64,000 nt of DNA, from assembly GCA_963921935.1 (NCBI GenBank), contig OY998184.1, positions 27,035,067-27,099,066 of the forward strand, given 5' to 3'. Position numbers and translations under genes: made by a program. This document shows positions 45,989 through 57,507 of the stretch, in pieces. The notes beneath the pieces are model-generated. The model was not told where the DNA came from. It was given only the letters and a program-made list of their open reading frames with translations, and did no database searches. How positions within the stretch are numbered: the first letter of the stretch is position 1; every line of letters starts with the position of its first letter. The DNA comes from Galeruca laticollis. Its lineage: Eukaryota; Arthropoda; Insecta; Coleoptera; Chrysomelidae.

Positions 45989-46229
45989 CTGTTACAGTAA
46001 ACACTTGGTCGTCTTTTGGGTATCCCCGTTTGGACTGTCCATCAAAATATTCAACGTAAGTCCAAAAATATATACGGTCCCCAACTTTAAGTCTCGTCGA
46101 TGAATCACTGAAAGTCCAAAATCCATTCTTTGCTTTGTTAATATCTCTAGAAAAAGTCCCTGCTTCTCTATTATTAATTTCTTCGTTAATTTTTCCATGA
46201 AAAGCGAAAAGTTGAATGCCTTCTACATC
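45989..46229 (-). CDS. GNBP: beta-1,3-glucan recognition protein, exon 2 (CBM39), with a 1-bp frameshift
   Basis: Acceptor TTTCAG, donor GTAAGG, 241 nt. It reads VEGIQLFAF, then after a frame change HGKINEEINNREAGTFSRDI, NGFWTFSDSSTRLKVGDRIY and FWTYVEYFDGQSKRGYPKDD, ending VFTVT. This is the CBM39 fold that binds beta-1,3-glucan in insect immune recognition. A run of five As at 46200-46204 (plus strand) where four would keep the frame breaks the reading; a length of 240 would also restore the phase into exon 3. It is either an assembly error or a real lesion. Confidence 0.93.
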
Positions 46230-46590
46230 TGAAATTTAATAATATTATAGTTTATGCTTTCTCCGTAGCTCAAATAGCGTTCTATATCTTAATTTTTTCT
46301 CTAGTTAGAGACCTCCAAATTTTTTATTGTACGAACATATTATGAAATAGTATTTGTTCGACATACAATTTCAATATCTCCATTCGTTTAGTCTGTAGAA
46401 TTTCACAAGAAAATCCAGATTTCTGATATATCAAACTCATCTAATAGCAATATTGAATTACTATCATCCTTACGTTATTCTCATTCGTTATTAAATTAAC
46501 AATTAAAATCATCAGACCGTTATAAAACACAGTTTATCAGCTGACAAAAATGAAAATAATGAAAGACAAAAAATTACGAAAAAAACTTAC
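46230..46590. other. intron 1 of the glucan-recognition gene
   Basis: A 361-bp GT-AG intron, donor GTAAGT next to exon 1 and acceptor TTTCAG next to exon 2. No insertion was recognised in it. Confidence 0.85.
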
Positions 46591-46705
46591 GTGGTATAGA
46601 CACAGAAAACCCTTTAGGATGATAGGCTTCTACTATGGCTTCAGGCACTTCATATTGTGCCCTAAGAAAACCGAAATTACACAAAATTAAAAATAAATAT
46701 AACAT
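46591..46705 (-). CDS. GNBP: beta-1,3-glucan recognition protein, exon 1 (start and signal peptide)
   Basis: The ATG at 46703-46705 opens MLYLFLILCNFGFLRA, a hydrophobic signal peptide, followed by QYEVPEAIVEAYHPKGFSVS and IP, the canonical start of the mature protein. The donor GTAAGT leaves one base that joins exon 2 to give the conserved IPH. The family is secreted into haemolymph and recognises beta-1,3-glucan to trigger Toll and prophenoloxidase responses. The start is fixed by the signal peptide and the exact match of the mature N-terminus. No promoter was called: only a TTTTTATAG word about 60 bp upstream was noted. Confidence 0.93.
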
Positions 46706-47481
46706 TTTTCAACTATTTAATTTGTTTGGGCCCCGACTTCGCTGGATTGGAACGTTCTAATGGTACTATAAAAATTGTTTGGTTTGTGAATAAACCGGTT
46801 CCATCCAAGATTAATAAGTAAAATAAAATTTGTTAACAAAATATCCTCAGTAGCAGTAATTACAATTAATAACGTCTTGCGCGATGGTCGAGGTTATTAA
46901 ATAAACATCATAAAACCGGAATTTTCTTATTTCGTCTATTTCAAGCAAACATTATCTTCTGAGGTCATTGCACTCCATTTCTGATTTAAAAATTTGAATT
47001 CACATTATTTGAGAGAAAAGTCACAAATGCAATCAATCATCAAAAATCACTCGACAAAATTAACACCAATTAAAAAAACTGTATGTTTTTCAATCGGTTT
47101 AGCGAAAACCGATTTTGGGCACAAAGTTGTTATCAATTAACACCAATTTCAGGAAACGAAGGAGACGAAAGAAACTACACAATTTTTAAATTTTCGTACA
47201 AAATTAATAGTACATAGTTTTGCACACATTTTTAATGGCAGGTAAGTGGTAGAGTGATGTAAACTGCAGGCCTGCGGTACGTTTGACTTGGATGTGTGAA
47301 TTAAAAAAAACTTTTACTTTAGAAAGTATAGTAATATATTACAATAATGAAAAAAATTGCGAAAAATTCAAGTTTAAGCCAGAAATTTAATTTTGGAATC
47401 TTGGACATGAGATATTTTTGTGAAACCGTAAGAAGATATACTTTATTTTTGTAATCATAAGTTAATATTCACTTTATAATA
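46706..47481. other. 5' flank of the glucan-recognition gene
   Basis: AT-rich sequence without a recognisable gene. It should hold the promoter on the minus strand, but I found no clear TATA box or initiator, and no convincing kB-type site. Confidence 0.4.
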
Positions 47482-50088
47482 CAGTGTCCACCATAATGTT
47501 CGCTACACATGGGAAAAACTTTTAGTTGTAGTATATAGGAAAATTTAATATATGCGATCGATCCTGCATGGTCGATAACCTAAAATAACATTTTGGCATC
47601 AGTCACGTGAATACCGTCATGGCCGCAAATTAGAAAAATTCGTTGGGAAAATGTGAAAAGTGGGGTTAGATGTCAAAATTTCGAAAAAAGTTATTTGGAA
47701 AAAGTGATTAGAATAGTATTATAGGAGTAAGTACGAAATTTGAAGCAAAAACAACAAAAAATGAGAAATTTCGTATTTTTCCCCATTGCGGTCTTCTGAA
47801 ATGATACTGCTCCAATTTTATTGTTGAAAGACTTCAAGTAACACAATATGTAATGTATAAACGTAAAACTATTCAAAATTATTTATTGAAATCGTTCATA
47901 GAGAATTAAATAGAAGTATTAGTTGAGCAATTGTAGCTTTTCTATAGCAATACCCTGTATCTTGTCAATTTGTGAAGTTTAAAATAATTTAGTACTGATA
48001 CCACAATCGGAAAGAACCGTTTTTGATATTTTGAAGAAATATTTCATTAAATTATTGAAACTCATTACCTACTCATAATAATAAAAATAAATTGAGTTAG
48101 TTGACCAACTTATTACTATTTTTTAAAACGATATTTAACAGATTACCCACTAACTTAATACTAGTAAACAACTTATTATTATTATTATTCCAAAACACAA
48201 ATTCCCTCTCGTTCCATACATTTCACCGTCCTGAAACATTTCGGAGCGTACTTTGGTTAATAGCATATACGCAATCCCTTATGCATTGTTCTAAATGTGC
48301 GACGTCTCTGAAGGGTCTTTTTCGATAAACCTTGTTTTTTAAATACCCCTCAAGAAAAAGTCCAAAGGGCTTAGGTCCGGGGTCCTAGCGGGCCGATGAT
48401 TCACTGAATAGCGACTTATCCAAGGCTCACCACATTCATTATCTTACCATCCTCTTACTTCTCGAGTTGAATGAATTGATGCACCGTCCTGTTGAAAATA
48501 CAGGTTGGCTCGCTTTTCCAGTGGGATACCATCCAAAATTGGGTTAATTCGTTTTACAACAAAGTTAAATAAGTCTGGCAGTTAGGTTTTCTCTAAAGAA
48601 AAATGGACTAATAATTTGACAATTCAAAATTGCGCAGCATACATTAACCTTGAATCTGTATTGGTCTTTATTTGCTATAAAAAAAATGGGGGTTTGTGTC
48701 TGCCCATCAACGACAGTTTTGTGAGCTTACTGTTCCATTTTCTGTGAAATTTGGATTATCTTCTATCATTCCTTGGTACCAAGCGCAAAAACCAAACCGG
48801 GCGTCATAATCTCTATCCTCCAGAACTTGAATAAATTTATGTTTGTATGGGAGAAACTTATTGCTTTTCAAAATACGGCCAATTGAGGTTGAAGAAATAT
48901 TAATGTTTTGATAAACTTGCGCTATGGATACTTCAGGATTTCCTGCAACGGCCAAAAGCACTTCCAATCTATTTTCTTCATTAACCACAGTTTTTTCATG
49001 AGGCAGTTTGAATTTGTTTTCAACTGAATCATTTTCCTCAGAAGTCTTTAATAATATTGATACAGTAAAATTGACGTTTTGGCCAGGATGTCTTTGGTAA
49101 AAATATGAGCAGCTTCTCTTGAGCATTTCAAATTTTCTCCGCAAATTAGAACCTACTCTATCTTCTCTTCACGTGACAGTAAGGAAGGCATTTTCAGTAA
49201 AAATATCTTTACAGAATGTATAAATAGAAGTAAGTAAACTTAACGAAAACGGAAAATTGCGGATCAAATGTCACAATGTTACATGAGTAATAATTTATGA
49301 TTTGAAAGCCCGCTTAGTTGATTTAAAATTTTGTATTGCGGAAAAAATGCTAGAAAAAATGGGCTCTAGGATGGTGAAATATAGAGAACTAGGAATCGAT
49401 ATGAAATGTATGCAGACATTTTAAAGATAGTAAATTATCTTGTAATAATATTAGCGAATTGGGTTTTTGACAATATTATTTCAAAAAGGAAATATTACGC
49501 TCATTATTAAATAATAATTTAATAATTATTATTACTGTAAGTAGTCAATGTTTTGAAACTTTGATGAAATATTACATAAAAACAGTAACAACGGCTCTTT
49601 TCAATTGGAATGTCACAATTAAAATTTGAAACCGCACAAACTGACAATATTCAAGGCAGAAAAGTTTCATGCGCTCAACAAATATTTTCATTTTATTCTG
49701 TAGGAATGACCTAAATCAATACTTCTGAATTATTTCACATTACACATTAAACACTGCGTTACCCGAACTACTTCAACAATGAAATCAGTGCAATATCAGT
49801 TCAGAAGAGGGCCATGGCGAAAAATAATTTTAGTTTTTATCGCTCCAAATTTCATACGTGGCCCTAAAATATCATTCTGATCAGAGTTTCCAAATAACTT
49901 TTTTCGATATTTTGCCATTTAACCCCACTTTTCGAATTTTCACATCCGCCATGACGGTGGCCACGTGACTGATGTCAAAATGTATTTTTAGGTTATCGAC
50001 CATGCAGGATCGATCGCATATATTAAATTTGCCTATATACAACGACTAAAAATGTTTCCCATATATAGCGAACATTATGGTGGACATG
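47482..50088 (-). mobile_element. mariner-type transposon with about 270-bp inverted repeats
   Basis: The left arm 47482-47775 and right arm 49815-50088 are inverted repeats. Shared blocks include GTCCACCATAATGTTCGCTA, ATATATGCGATCGATCCTGC, ATGGTCGATAACCTAAAA and AAAGTTATTTGGAAA. TA dinucleotides lie at the left flank (47480-47481) and close to the right edge. The interior holds a decayed DUF4817-type transposase on the minus strand. Arms this long are unusual for classical mariner elements. It lies about 0.8 kb upstream of the host gene start. Confidence 0.75.
48170..49191 (-). pseudogene. DUF4817-type mariner transposase, decayed
   Basis: The start at 49191 gives MPSLLSREEKIE, then after a stop and frame changes CGENLKCSREAAHIFTK. 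48707-49144 has EVSIAQVYQNINISSTSIGR, ILKSNKFLPYKHKFIQVLED and ARFGFCAWYQ, the DNA-binding part. Decayed DDE sequence follows (KVNVCCAILNCQIISPFFF, a core like that at 697-863). The C-terminal landmark LEQCIRDCVYAINQSTLRNV lies near 48230-48290. The catalytic acids of the DDE core are not intact. Confidence 0.7.
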
Positions 50089-50790
50089 TTATATTATACG
50101 ATTTTCTATATAAAAATAATTAGCTTTGAAAATTAAAATTATATTGTTTATATTAAACATCCCAAATTTCTTCTTCTATCAATTACCTATGTCCCACAAA
50201 TGTTCAATACGGGACAAATTCAGGGATATTGCAGGCCAAGGTAGGAGATGAATTTGAGCCTGGTGGAAGTAGTCCAATGTTTGTCTGCCTATACAGGGTG
50301 TCCCAGGAGTGTGAAGCCAAAACTTGAGAATGAGCAGGTGGTGTTTATAATGTCAGTACTTCATATAATGTCTTCTCTACGGACCTCCTTTTTTGAGTTA
50401 TAGGGCTTTAAAGTTAGAAATTAAAAATACATTTTTATTCATAACTCCAAAACTATATTTTCGAACTTAATGAAAATGTGGTGGATTGTGAAATACATCA
50501 ATTCATTTATTTTGTCCATACCAGTAAGTATACTGATGTTGCAGAAAGTCAGGATCGGACTTGACTCACCGGATAAAAGGTCAGAGCTTTTAAAGTGACA
50601 AGGCAATTAACTTTAAAATACTGTCAGTTTATTCTACAACTATTTTTTTGAAAATGAAGGGACCCTTTGTCCAAATCGATAACATCAGTGGTTTCCGAGA
50701 AATATGGAATTTCGTAAGAAACCGCAGAGCACATCATTATTTAGGAAATGGGTTATAACCAAGTAGGCTGCCGTCAATTATCTATATCAA
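50089..50790. other. mixed repeat fragments, no gene
   Basis: 50175-50295 matches part of the Tc1 relic at 37870-37965 (shared GAGCCTGGTGGAAGTAGTCC). From 50290, TATACAGGGTGTCCCAGGAG looks like a mariner end followed by non-coding sequence. Confidence 0.5.
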
Positions 50791-50799
50791 TATAAATAA

Positions 50800-51694
50800 C
50801 TCGGGGTCCAGCCGTTCACTGCTTACGATGTCGGATGTAATAAATGCATCGTTCACACCTCTGGGGCGATACCCAAAGAATACCTAGTAAGGTGTCTTAC
50901 CAGTAGTAGAATTAACCGTTGAGGTAATTCCCCACTTAAATTCACTCACCATTTCGTACTACCCAGTGTCATATTCCATTGAAGCTGTTATAGATGATAG
51001 AATGGAACGGTTCATTCGCTCAACTTGTCCGTTCGCTCGAGGAGTAGCGGTGGCGCAGAGTACCCGTTTAATGTTTAGACATTGACAAAATTCTGTGAAA
51101 GCATTGCTGGTGAACGCTGTTCTCCGATCGCATATTAGTTGACGAGGTACACCAAATGTCTCCATAACATCTTCCAGATATCTTATAACAGGCTGAGTTT
51201 TTGTATTTGGTACTGCTTTCATGGAGAAAAATGTCATAAAACCTTCGACTACTACTATTAAGTACGCGTTTATTTTTACACTCGTAACAAATGGACCCAA
51301 ATGATCGATGTGCAACGTGTCCATAGGAAACTTTTGTTTTTCTATTGGACTCAGCCGTCCTGGTTGCTTCCCTGAGGGTGCTTTGTTGTAAAGGCAACCT
51401 AAACACGACCTAATACAATTTTTGACGTATTTTCTCATGGCGGGGAACCAGTAGTTAGAGCTTATAACTTCCAAGATTTTATCGACGGCGAAGTGGCCAG
51501 CTTCGTCATGATAGTACTCTTCGTCTTGCAGTTTTAGGAATAACCCATTTCTTTACTGTATTGGTTTTGCGGTATAGGCGATTGTTTATTAGGCAGTAAT
51601 TAGAATGTAAGACTTTTGATTTGCCATTGTTTACTGGTCGTAACAACGTTTCAATTATGTTTCGGCAATGTTCGTCTTGCAACTAAGCAGAGAG
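50800..51694 (-). pseudogene. gypsy integrase
   Basis: 50959-51474 reads SSNYWFPAMRKYVKNC, CLGCLYNKAPSGKQPG (zinc-binding part), FPMDTLHIDHLGPF (first catalytic acid), VPRQLICDRRTAFTSNAFTE (second), and VLCATATPRANGQVERMNRS (glutamate). The core triad is present. Decayed C-terminal sequence continues to about 50800. Confidence 0.8.
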
Positions 51695-51696
51695 TA

Positions 51697-54467
51697 GGGG
51701 ATGGTGGGGATCCTTGGGCGCTTTCTCAGTATATTGCCTGTACAGTAAATTCAGCCCAATCTAGGCCTAATTTATTTTTACTACCAGTTATAGGTAACTT
51801 ATCTTAAGCTTTAGGCATTATGTTAAAAATTCTATTGCTTAATTTTTTGGTAAAATTTCACTATTTTAAAACCTTGCAATAGTACCCATGCATCCCTACC
51901 AGAGGGATCTGTGGGCACTATAGTCGGGAGCATTGGGCATGAAATAACCAACAATAATAAATCATTTTACAAACTATTTTCATTGATACTATTTGGCACA
52001 CATATATAAGAAAACCAACTAACTTTGATATTTTAGTGAGAGCTGCCTATTTCAAATTTTCAATAACCCATAAGGGTTTATCAAATAGATACTTATGGCT
52101 TCCTCTTCTTGTCAAGATAGTTGAGGCGGGTAACTTTGTGATTATGTCATTTCGAGTAACTGATGATACAACTTTTATATCAGGGTAGCAGAAAGTGTTT
52201 TTTAATTTTGTGAGTCTCATGAAATTTATTGTAAAATCGTTGTATTCTATTTCCTCGATTTTTCCTACAGAATGGGCACAGTTTTTCTTCATCGGAAACT
52301 TAACTAAGACGTGGTCTCCTATCTGGAAACTACGATCAAGACATATGACGTCGTCTACACCTACTTTCTTGTCACTTTCTGCTTCAAATTCATTCCATTC
52401 TGATGAGGAGCCCGACGAGAAACTTTCGTCCTTTAAACTTTCGCTCGATGTACTTTCCTTTCGCTTCTCAAAATTTCTTTCTTTCTTAGTAATTTAGAAG
52501 AATTTATTAGAGCAGCTACCTGCTGCTCTAATAAAAGTTGTGGTGCGTCTGTCATGATCATAGATTTCGCTTTCTTCCTTCCAGTCTTAATATTTTTCCT
52601 TGGCTGTGCTTTAGGATAGGGTCTCACAGTTTCGAGAGTCAAAAAGGGTTCATTTGTTGGTGAGCTGGTTGCAATAAGGCAGATGCAAAAGTAGACGGCT
52701 TATTTACTTCACTACCGGTTACGTGAAAGTACGAATGAATCAGTAGGACTAGTCGCTGGTTGTTCTTGGATTGAATTCGCAACAACGTATTTCTCTTTTG
52801 TCTATCAACATAGGTCTGTCTATTACATAGTAACTTAAAAAATCCGCGTCTGTAAAAACTTGAGAGTTGAAGGGCCAAATACCACTTTTCTCGAATCCGT
52901 GTTGAATATTTTTGGGAGTAAAAGCCTGAGGTACGGTCAGTTCTGATAATTTCGCTATTTCATAAATAGTGCAAGTTTTTGATGGATTCATAGGGAGCCA
53001 ATCTATTAACGTAACGTTGGAATATCTCTTGAGCAGTCCAAATACTGTTGAATCTAAAGGCTGTAGCTTATGACTACAGTGTGGCGGGAGGGTTAGCATC
53101 ACTATGCCGTTTGCTTTGCACAAGTTTAAAGTTTCTATTGATATGTGGCTTCCATGATTATCAAGTAGAATGGCTACAGGTGAAGTATTTGACTTTGGCG
53201 TAACATATTTAATGAAATGTTTCAGGTATAAAAGGAAATTTTGTGCAGTCATCCACCCAGGTGTGTAAGCTGCACCATCGGCCTCAATCGGCGCACTACT
53301 CAGCATATACGGTCTAAAATTCACTCGAGGGAGTATGTAAAATGGCGGTATAGAATTTCCGATAGCATTGATCGTGCAACAAAGGGAAATCAAAGTGCCC
53401 GTTTCGGCTACTTGTTAGCAACCCTTCACTGCTAAAACTTTCTGCGTAGACTGCATGGTTTTTAATCCAGTTTCGTCTGTTTTGTAGATTGCTTCTGGTC
53501 CAAATTTATAGCGATCCAAAATGCTTCTGAAATTGTCAAAAAATTCCGTTTCATTTTTCCGATTGAAACTGGTAGCTCGTGATAAACTAGTCGCCTCAGG
53601 AGTGTGCAAAGACAAATTTTTGTTTCGAATGATAAACCCTCTGATCCAGTCTTTTGATGCATATTTACGTTGCTTCCAATTTTCTGTATAACTTTTCCAT
53701 TAGCAACTGCATATTCGTATGCAAACTATCTACAATTTGGTTTAGTCAAGCCGTAATGTAATTGGGAACATCTAATTAAATATTCACTGGGTGATTTTTC
53801 CTCATCAGTAGTGGATATCTGTCTCGTTATATATTTGTTTTCTGTGGTTTTCAAAGTATCGTTGAAGAGAAGATCTGGGAATCTCATACTTCTTCGCAAT
53901 TTGAATGGTTGAATTTTTGCGCCCGCATCACGGACTTCGTCGATAGCTCTTTCAATTATGTCACGTGGCATTTCAATGCTGTTTGTTTTTTTCTTGTAGC
54001 AAAACGGCATATTCATCTGAAAAGAACAAAAAAACCGTAAGGTAGGGACAGATGGGCATGCCCAATATTCCGGCACCGTTGGGTGTTCATGCATCCCGCC
54101 CGGCGCCATTAAAATTCCATTGCAAATTACTACACTAAACAAATAATTTTAACCATCAAATAATACGATATTCCATGCACAAGGAACCAATATATACGAA
54201 TTAATAAAAAGAAATCGTACTTACATCGATTTTAAAACAGTAGAAGAACAATAATCGCCAATAAAATTGTTTGTTTTCAAGGATATAAACATAAAACTCG
54301 ATTTTGTCGTGTCTACAATACTGATACAGCTGCACTATGACGTTCGCTAGAAGTAACAAATCAACTGCTCTTCGGTTACTACGACAGCGGCGTGCCTAAA
54401 AGTTTACGCTTGATTTTATTCACTAATGCCCAGACCTCCCACCTGCCCAAGGATCCCCACCATCCCC
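51697..54467 (-). mobile_element. pogo/Tigger-like DNA transposon C (2.8 kb)
   Basis: Perfect 23-bp terminal inverted repeats, beginning GGGGATGGTGGGGATCC, lie at 51697-51719 and 54445-54467, each flanked by TA (51695-51696 and 54468-54469). The surrounding gypsy frame between RNase H and integrase resumes exactly when the element and one TA are removed. It encodes one pogo transposase on the minus strand. The perfect TIRs suggest it is younger than pogo A and B. Confidence 0.92.
52047..54142 (-). pseudogene. pogo/jerky-like transposase C
   Basis: 53415-53615 carries TPEATSLSRATSFNRKNETE and AIYKTDETGLKTMQ, which contains the first DDE aspartate. 52749-53393 has NSIPPFYILPRVNFRPYM, PGWMTAQNFLLYLKHFIKYV, VAILLDNHGSHISIETLNLC (second) and TLPPHCSHKLQPLDSTVFGL (third), then FTPKNIQHGFEKSGIWPFNS. 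52433-52642 and 52047-52292 are the C-terminal tail (ETVRPYPKAQPRKN; CAHSVGKIEEIEYNDFTINF). The N-terminal part at 53726-54142 is decayed. All three catalytic aspartates are present, but a stop near 53415 and frame changes make it inactive as read. Confidence 0.85.
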
Positions 54468-55740
54468 TATCCAGTCTTGCTCGGTAACATTTACAGGCAT
54501 AACTTCAACAGGTTCTCGTCTTAGAGCGTTAACATGAGCCATTTTGGAGCCGGATCTGTATTCTATATCAAAATAGTATTCTTGTATAGTAAGCCACCAT
54601 CTTGCAATTCGTGGAATTAGGTCCCTCTTCATCATAGTGTGTTTTAGCGTGTTGCAGTCAGTAACGACTATGAATTTTATGCCAATGAGGTGTACGCGAA
54701 ACTTTTTTAAAGCTTCCACCACAGCTAAAGTTTCTAATTCATACGAGTGATATTTTTGTTCTGCCTCACTATTAGTACGACTCAAATATTGTACAGAGTT
54801 AAGGGTGCAATCCTCTTGCCATTGGAACAAAATAGCGCCAAGTCCTACTTTGCTGGCGTCACACTGTACCTCCGTTGTATAATTTCTATTAAAAATGGCC
54901 AGAATAGGTCCCTCGATAATTTTCGTTTTTATAATCCCGAAAGCAGCTTCTTGTTGTTCCTCCATAAGAACGTACAGTCCTTTTTGGTCAACGAAGATAA
55001 AGGTTGCGCGATAGCTCCAAATCCTTTAACAAATTCTCGAAAATAGTTTGCTAGTCCTAGGAAATGTCTAACTTCATGTACATTTTTGGGTGATGGAAAA
55101 TTCGAATCAGCTTCTATTTTATGGCTTCCTGGTCTTATACCTTCACTAGAAATCTCGTAATCCAAATACTCTATTTTGCCTTGAAGAAAATAACATTTGC
55201 TTAACCCCATAGTAAGTCTTGCGGTTCTAAACACTCCTAAAACGCATTATAATCTCTCCAAAGCCTCCTATTTGGTACAAGGTGCTGGTATTAGTACATC
55301 ATCTAAATAGGCCATCGCTATCTCAAAACGTAGTGGTCCCAAAACTTAATTTATACTCATTATGTCCATCTGGCGTCACAAAAGCAGTCCTAGGTATTGA
55401 TTCTTCGTCCATTGGAATTTGGTGATATCCCGAAGCCATAATATATAAGTAAAGTATTTACTGCCTTTCAAAGAATCCAAGAGGTCGTCAATTCTCAGGA
55501 GAGGGTACTTGTCTCTCAGTGCTTTTCGATTTAAGGCCCTATAATCAATGCACATGCGCTGCCCTCCATTTTTCAACATGCAGAATCGGACTTGAGTAAG
55601 GGGAAGTCGAATCACGAATTATTTCATTATCTTTTAGTTCTTGGACAATCTTTCTAGTTACTTCCCGTTCACTAAATGCCATTTTGTAAGGTCGATAAAT
55701 AGTAAGTGAATCATCTGTTAGGTCAATTCTCATTTTCGTA
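54423..55740 (-). pseudogene. gypsy reverse transcriptase and RNase H
   Basis: 55545-55733: YKMAFSEREVTRKIVQELKD then EIIRDSTSPYSSPI. 55376-55615: GGQRMCIDYRALNRKALRDK and DDLLDSLKGSKYFT (first catalytic region). The catalytic block near 55300 reads MAYLDDVLIPA with frame changes around it. 54929-55234: YLDYEISSEGIRPGSHKIE and VRHFLGLANYFREFVKGFG. 54423-54965: TTEVQCDASKVGLGAILFQW, SELETLAV-like YHSYELETLAVVEALKKF and IEYRSGSKMAHVNALRREP. RNase H runs to the pogo TIR at 54467; the final few codons of the open stretch come from pogo sequence. Confidence 0.85.
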
Positions 55741-55743
55741 ACT

Positions 55744-56780
55744 TTAGTTTTGCCAACTTCTGTAAGTTCTGTAGCAAAACAGTCGCGATACTCGTTTAAA
55801 ACATTTAAAAGACTCGGTTTTCAATAAATTAGGGTTTATTTGATTTTCAGTATTTTCTAAAGTGAGCATTTGAAAATTCGTAACCTCTGCTGACATAACA
55901 GTTATAGGATATTGCAGTCCTTCGTAACACGTCCACCCTCTAACAAAAAGACGACCCTTTTCATAGCATAGATCGTTGTCTGAGGAATTTAAAACCGATA
56001 GGTAGCCGCCACGTTTCAAATTCATCACACACCTGGGTATAACATGAAGTTTTCCCGGTTTATATCTATATTGTAAGTCAACAAAAACATCACCTACGTC
56101 TTCATTACTGTAAACCGACATATAACATACGTGGTGTGCTGGAATTACAGTTGCCCTACTAACATATAAATTTACCTTTTTTTGGTGGTAATTGGTTCAT
56201 GCATGAATAAATATTATCCTTACCAATTGGCCTAACTTGGTTATCATGTATAATAACAGTAACATCTCTATTGTTAACAAAAGGTTGTCCAACAATAACA
56301 GGAACGTTTTGAATATCGTCAGGCACAATTAATGCTTCTACATCAGCGGCAGCCAAGTCAACTGTTAAATGAATTAAAACCTTAGAATTTACGAAAACAG
56401 TTCCACCGCCGAAACCACGTAACCAAGCTGATGTCGCCTCACGCCTTAATCAAAGCCTAGCAACGTCTGACATTCTCGAATCGTTACTGCACCACAACCT
56501 GAATCGACGTAACCTCTCAAAGGCTCGACATTTACAATACAATCGATAAAATAACATGTATTTACATCATTATCTTCAGGAATTTTAGGAATTTGTAAAA
56601 TGTTCAAAGACTTACCTGTAGGGGCAACATCTGGTCATTTTCAAGACCTCCCCACGTGACGCTTACTAGCCTAATGAGCTAGTAATTTGCATTTAGCGCA
56701 TTCTACACGTCGTTTAGCGAATTGGTTTTGGTAATGCCCTCGCAGTTTGCAACTGAAACACTGCGCTTATTTAGGATCCA
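55744..56780 (-). pseudogene. gypsy gag knuckles and protease
   Basis: Near 56690-56760 two zinc-knuckle remnants are visible: CFSCKLRGHYQNQF, whose last cysteine is lost, and VECAKCKLLAH followed by a stop. Near 56470-56530 is GYVDSGCGAVTIRE, a retropepsin active site with DSG. 56159-56356 (ADVEALIVPDDIQNVPVIVG) and 55744-56121 continue the protease-to-RT linker. Stops separate all parts. Confidence 0.65.
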
Positions 56781-56800
56781 TCTTTGCGCGAATTGGAATG

Positions 56801-57470
56801 TTTTATTTTTCACTTCCAATCGTGTGGGGTGAATGAACTGTTGTGCATTGATGGAAAACACTGTTATATTGAGATTTCTCTATAACTTTTAATATAAATA
56901 ACTATGTACATTATTCACAAATTTGATGATTGTAGATATAGACACGTGTCACACATTTTTTATCACTTTCACCAACTGTAACGAGTTTGATAGTTTTTAC
57001 TATTTTTGTCTAACCGGCATGGATTCTTTAGAGAGTTTTGAATCCAATGAATCCACTGAGATATCTAGTTAACTACTGGGGTTTTATCTAACCGGCATGG
57101 GCTATTCAGAGGGTTTTGAATCCAATGATTCCTCTCGGGGTCTACTCTACTACTGAGTTTCTTGGCGCTAAAAATGAGAATACGATCAAGTTAACTACAT
57201 TGTTTTAGGCGTTCGAAGAATCTGATCGGGTTGGAGAAGAACATACGCGGGAAGGGAAAGAGTACATTGTAAAATAGAGTTGTTGGAAAGATTGCAAAGT
57301 CATTAAAAGTTCGGGATTGGAATGAATGAATATTCATTTTCTCAGGGAAAAAATTGTGTTTTCGAACAATCTTCACAGTACTTTTTCTTTCAATTATCAG
57401 GTCGGTGATGTGATTCAGGTTTTTCAGAGCGTTTAGTGGTTTGTGGTCTGCTAGTACTAGTCTAATTATT
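56801..57470. other. no gene; short tandem duplication
   Basis: No coding region was recognised. 57012-57165 is an imperfect tandem pair of about 77 bp (next entry). Confidence 0.45.
57012..57165. repeat. tandem pair of a 77-bp unit
   Basis: Both copies contain CTAACCGGCATGG, AGRGTTTTGAATCCAATGA, an ATCC/TTCC-type segment and an ACTACTG-like end. The identity is moderate. It may belong to the neighbouring LTR or LINE non-coding sequence. Confidence 0.6.
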
Positions 57471-57507
57471 ATTTGTATTATTATTATTTTTATTTAATTT
57501 TTTCACA

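Larger units (their letters stand above)
50791..56800 (-). mobile_element. gypsy (Ty3-type) retrotransposon, split by a pogo element
   Basis: On the minus strand the order is gag knuckles (about 56640-56760), protease (about 56470-56530), reverse transcriptase (55300-55740), RNase H (54470-55234), then a pogo insertion (51697-54467), then integrase (50791-51690). No envelope gene and no LTR pair were found. Stops and frameshifts are scattered through it, so it is inactive. It lies just outside the host gene, 5' of the mariner element. Confidence 0.8.

Noticed and set aside
45992..46198. A separate 68-codon minus-strand gene
   Set aside because: It is the wrong reading frame of host exon 2, opened by the one-base shift.
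4424..46705. An active beta-1,3-glucanase
   Set aside because: The visible GH16-like segment lacks the catalytic glutamate motif, and the N-terminal CBM39 with Thr-rich linker fits the recognition-protein branch.
46760..46775. TATA box for the glucan-recognition gene
   Set aside because: Only a TTTTTATAG word was found in very AT-rich sequence, and no start site is known.
50791..56800. An endogenous retrovirus with an envelope gene
   Set aside because: No envelope-like open frame was seen; beyond integrase the sequence is non-coding.
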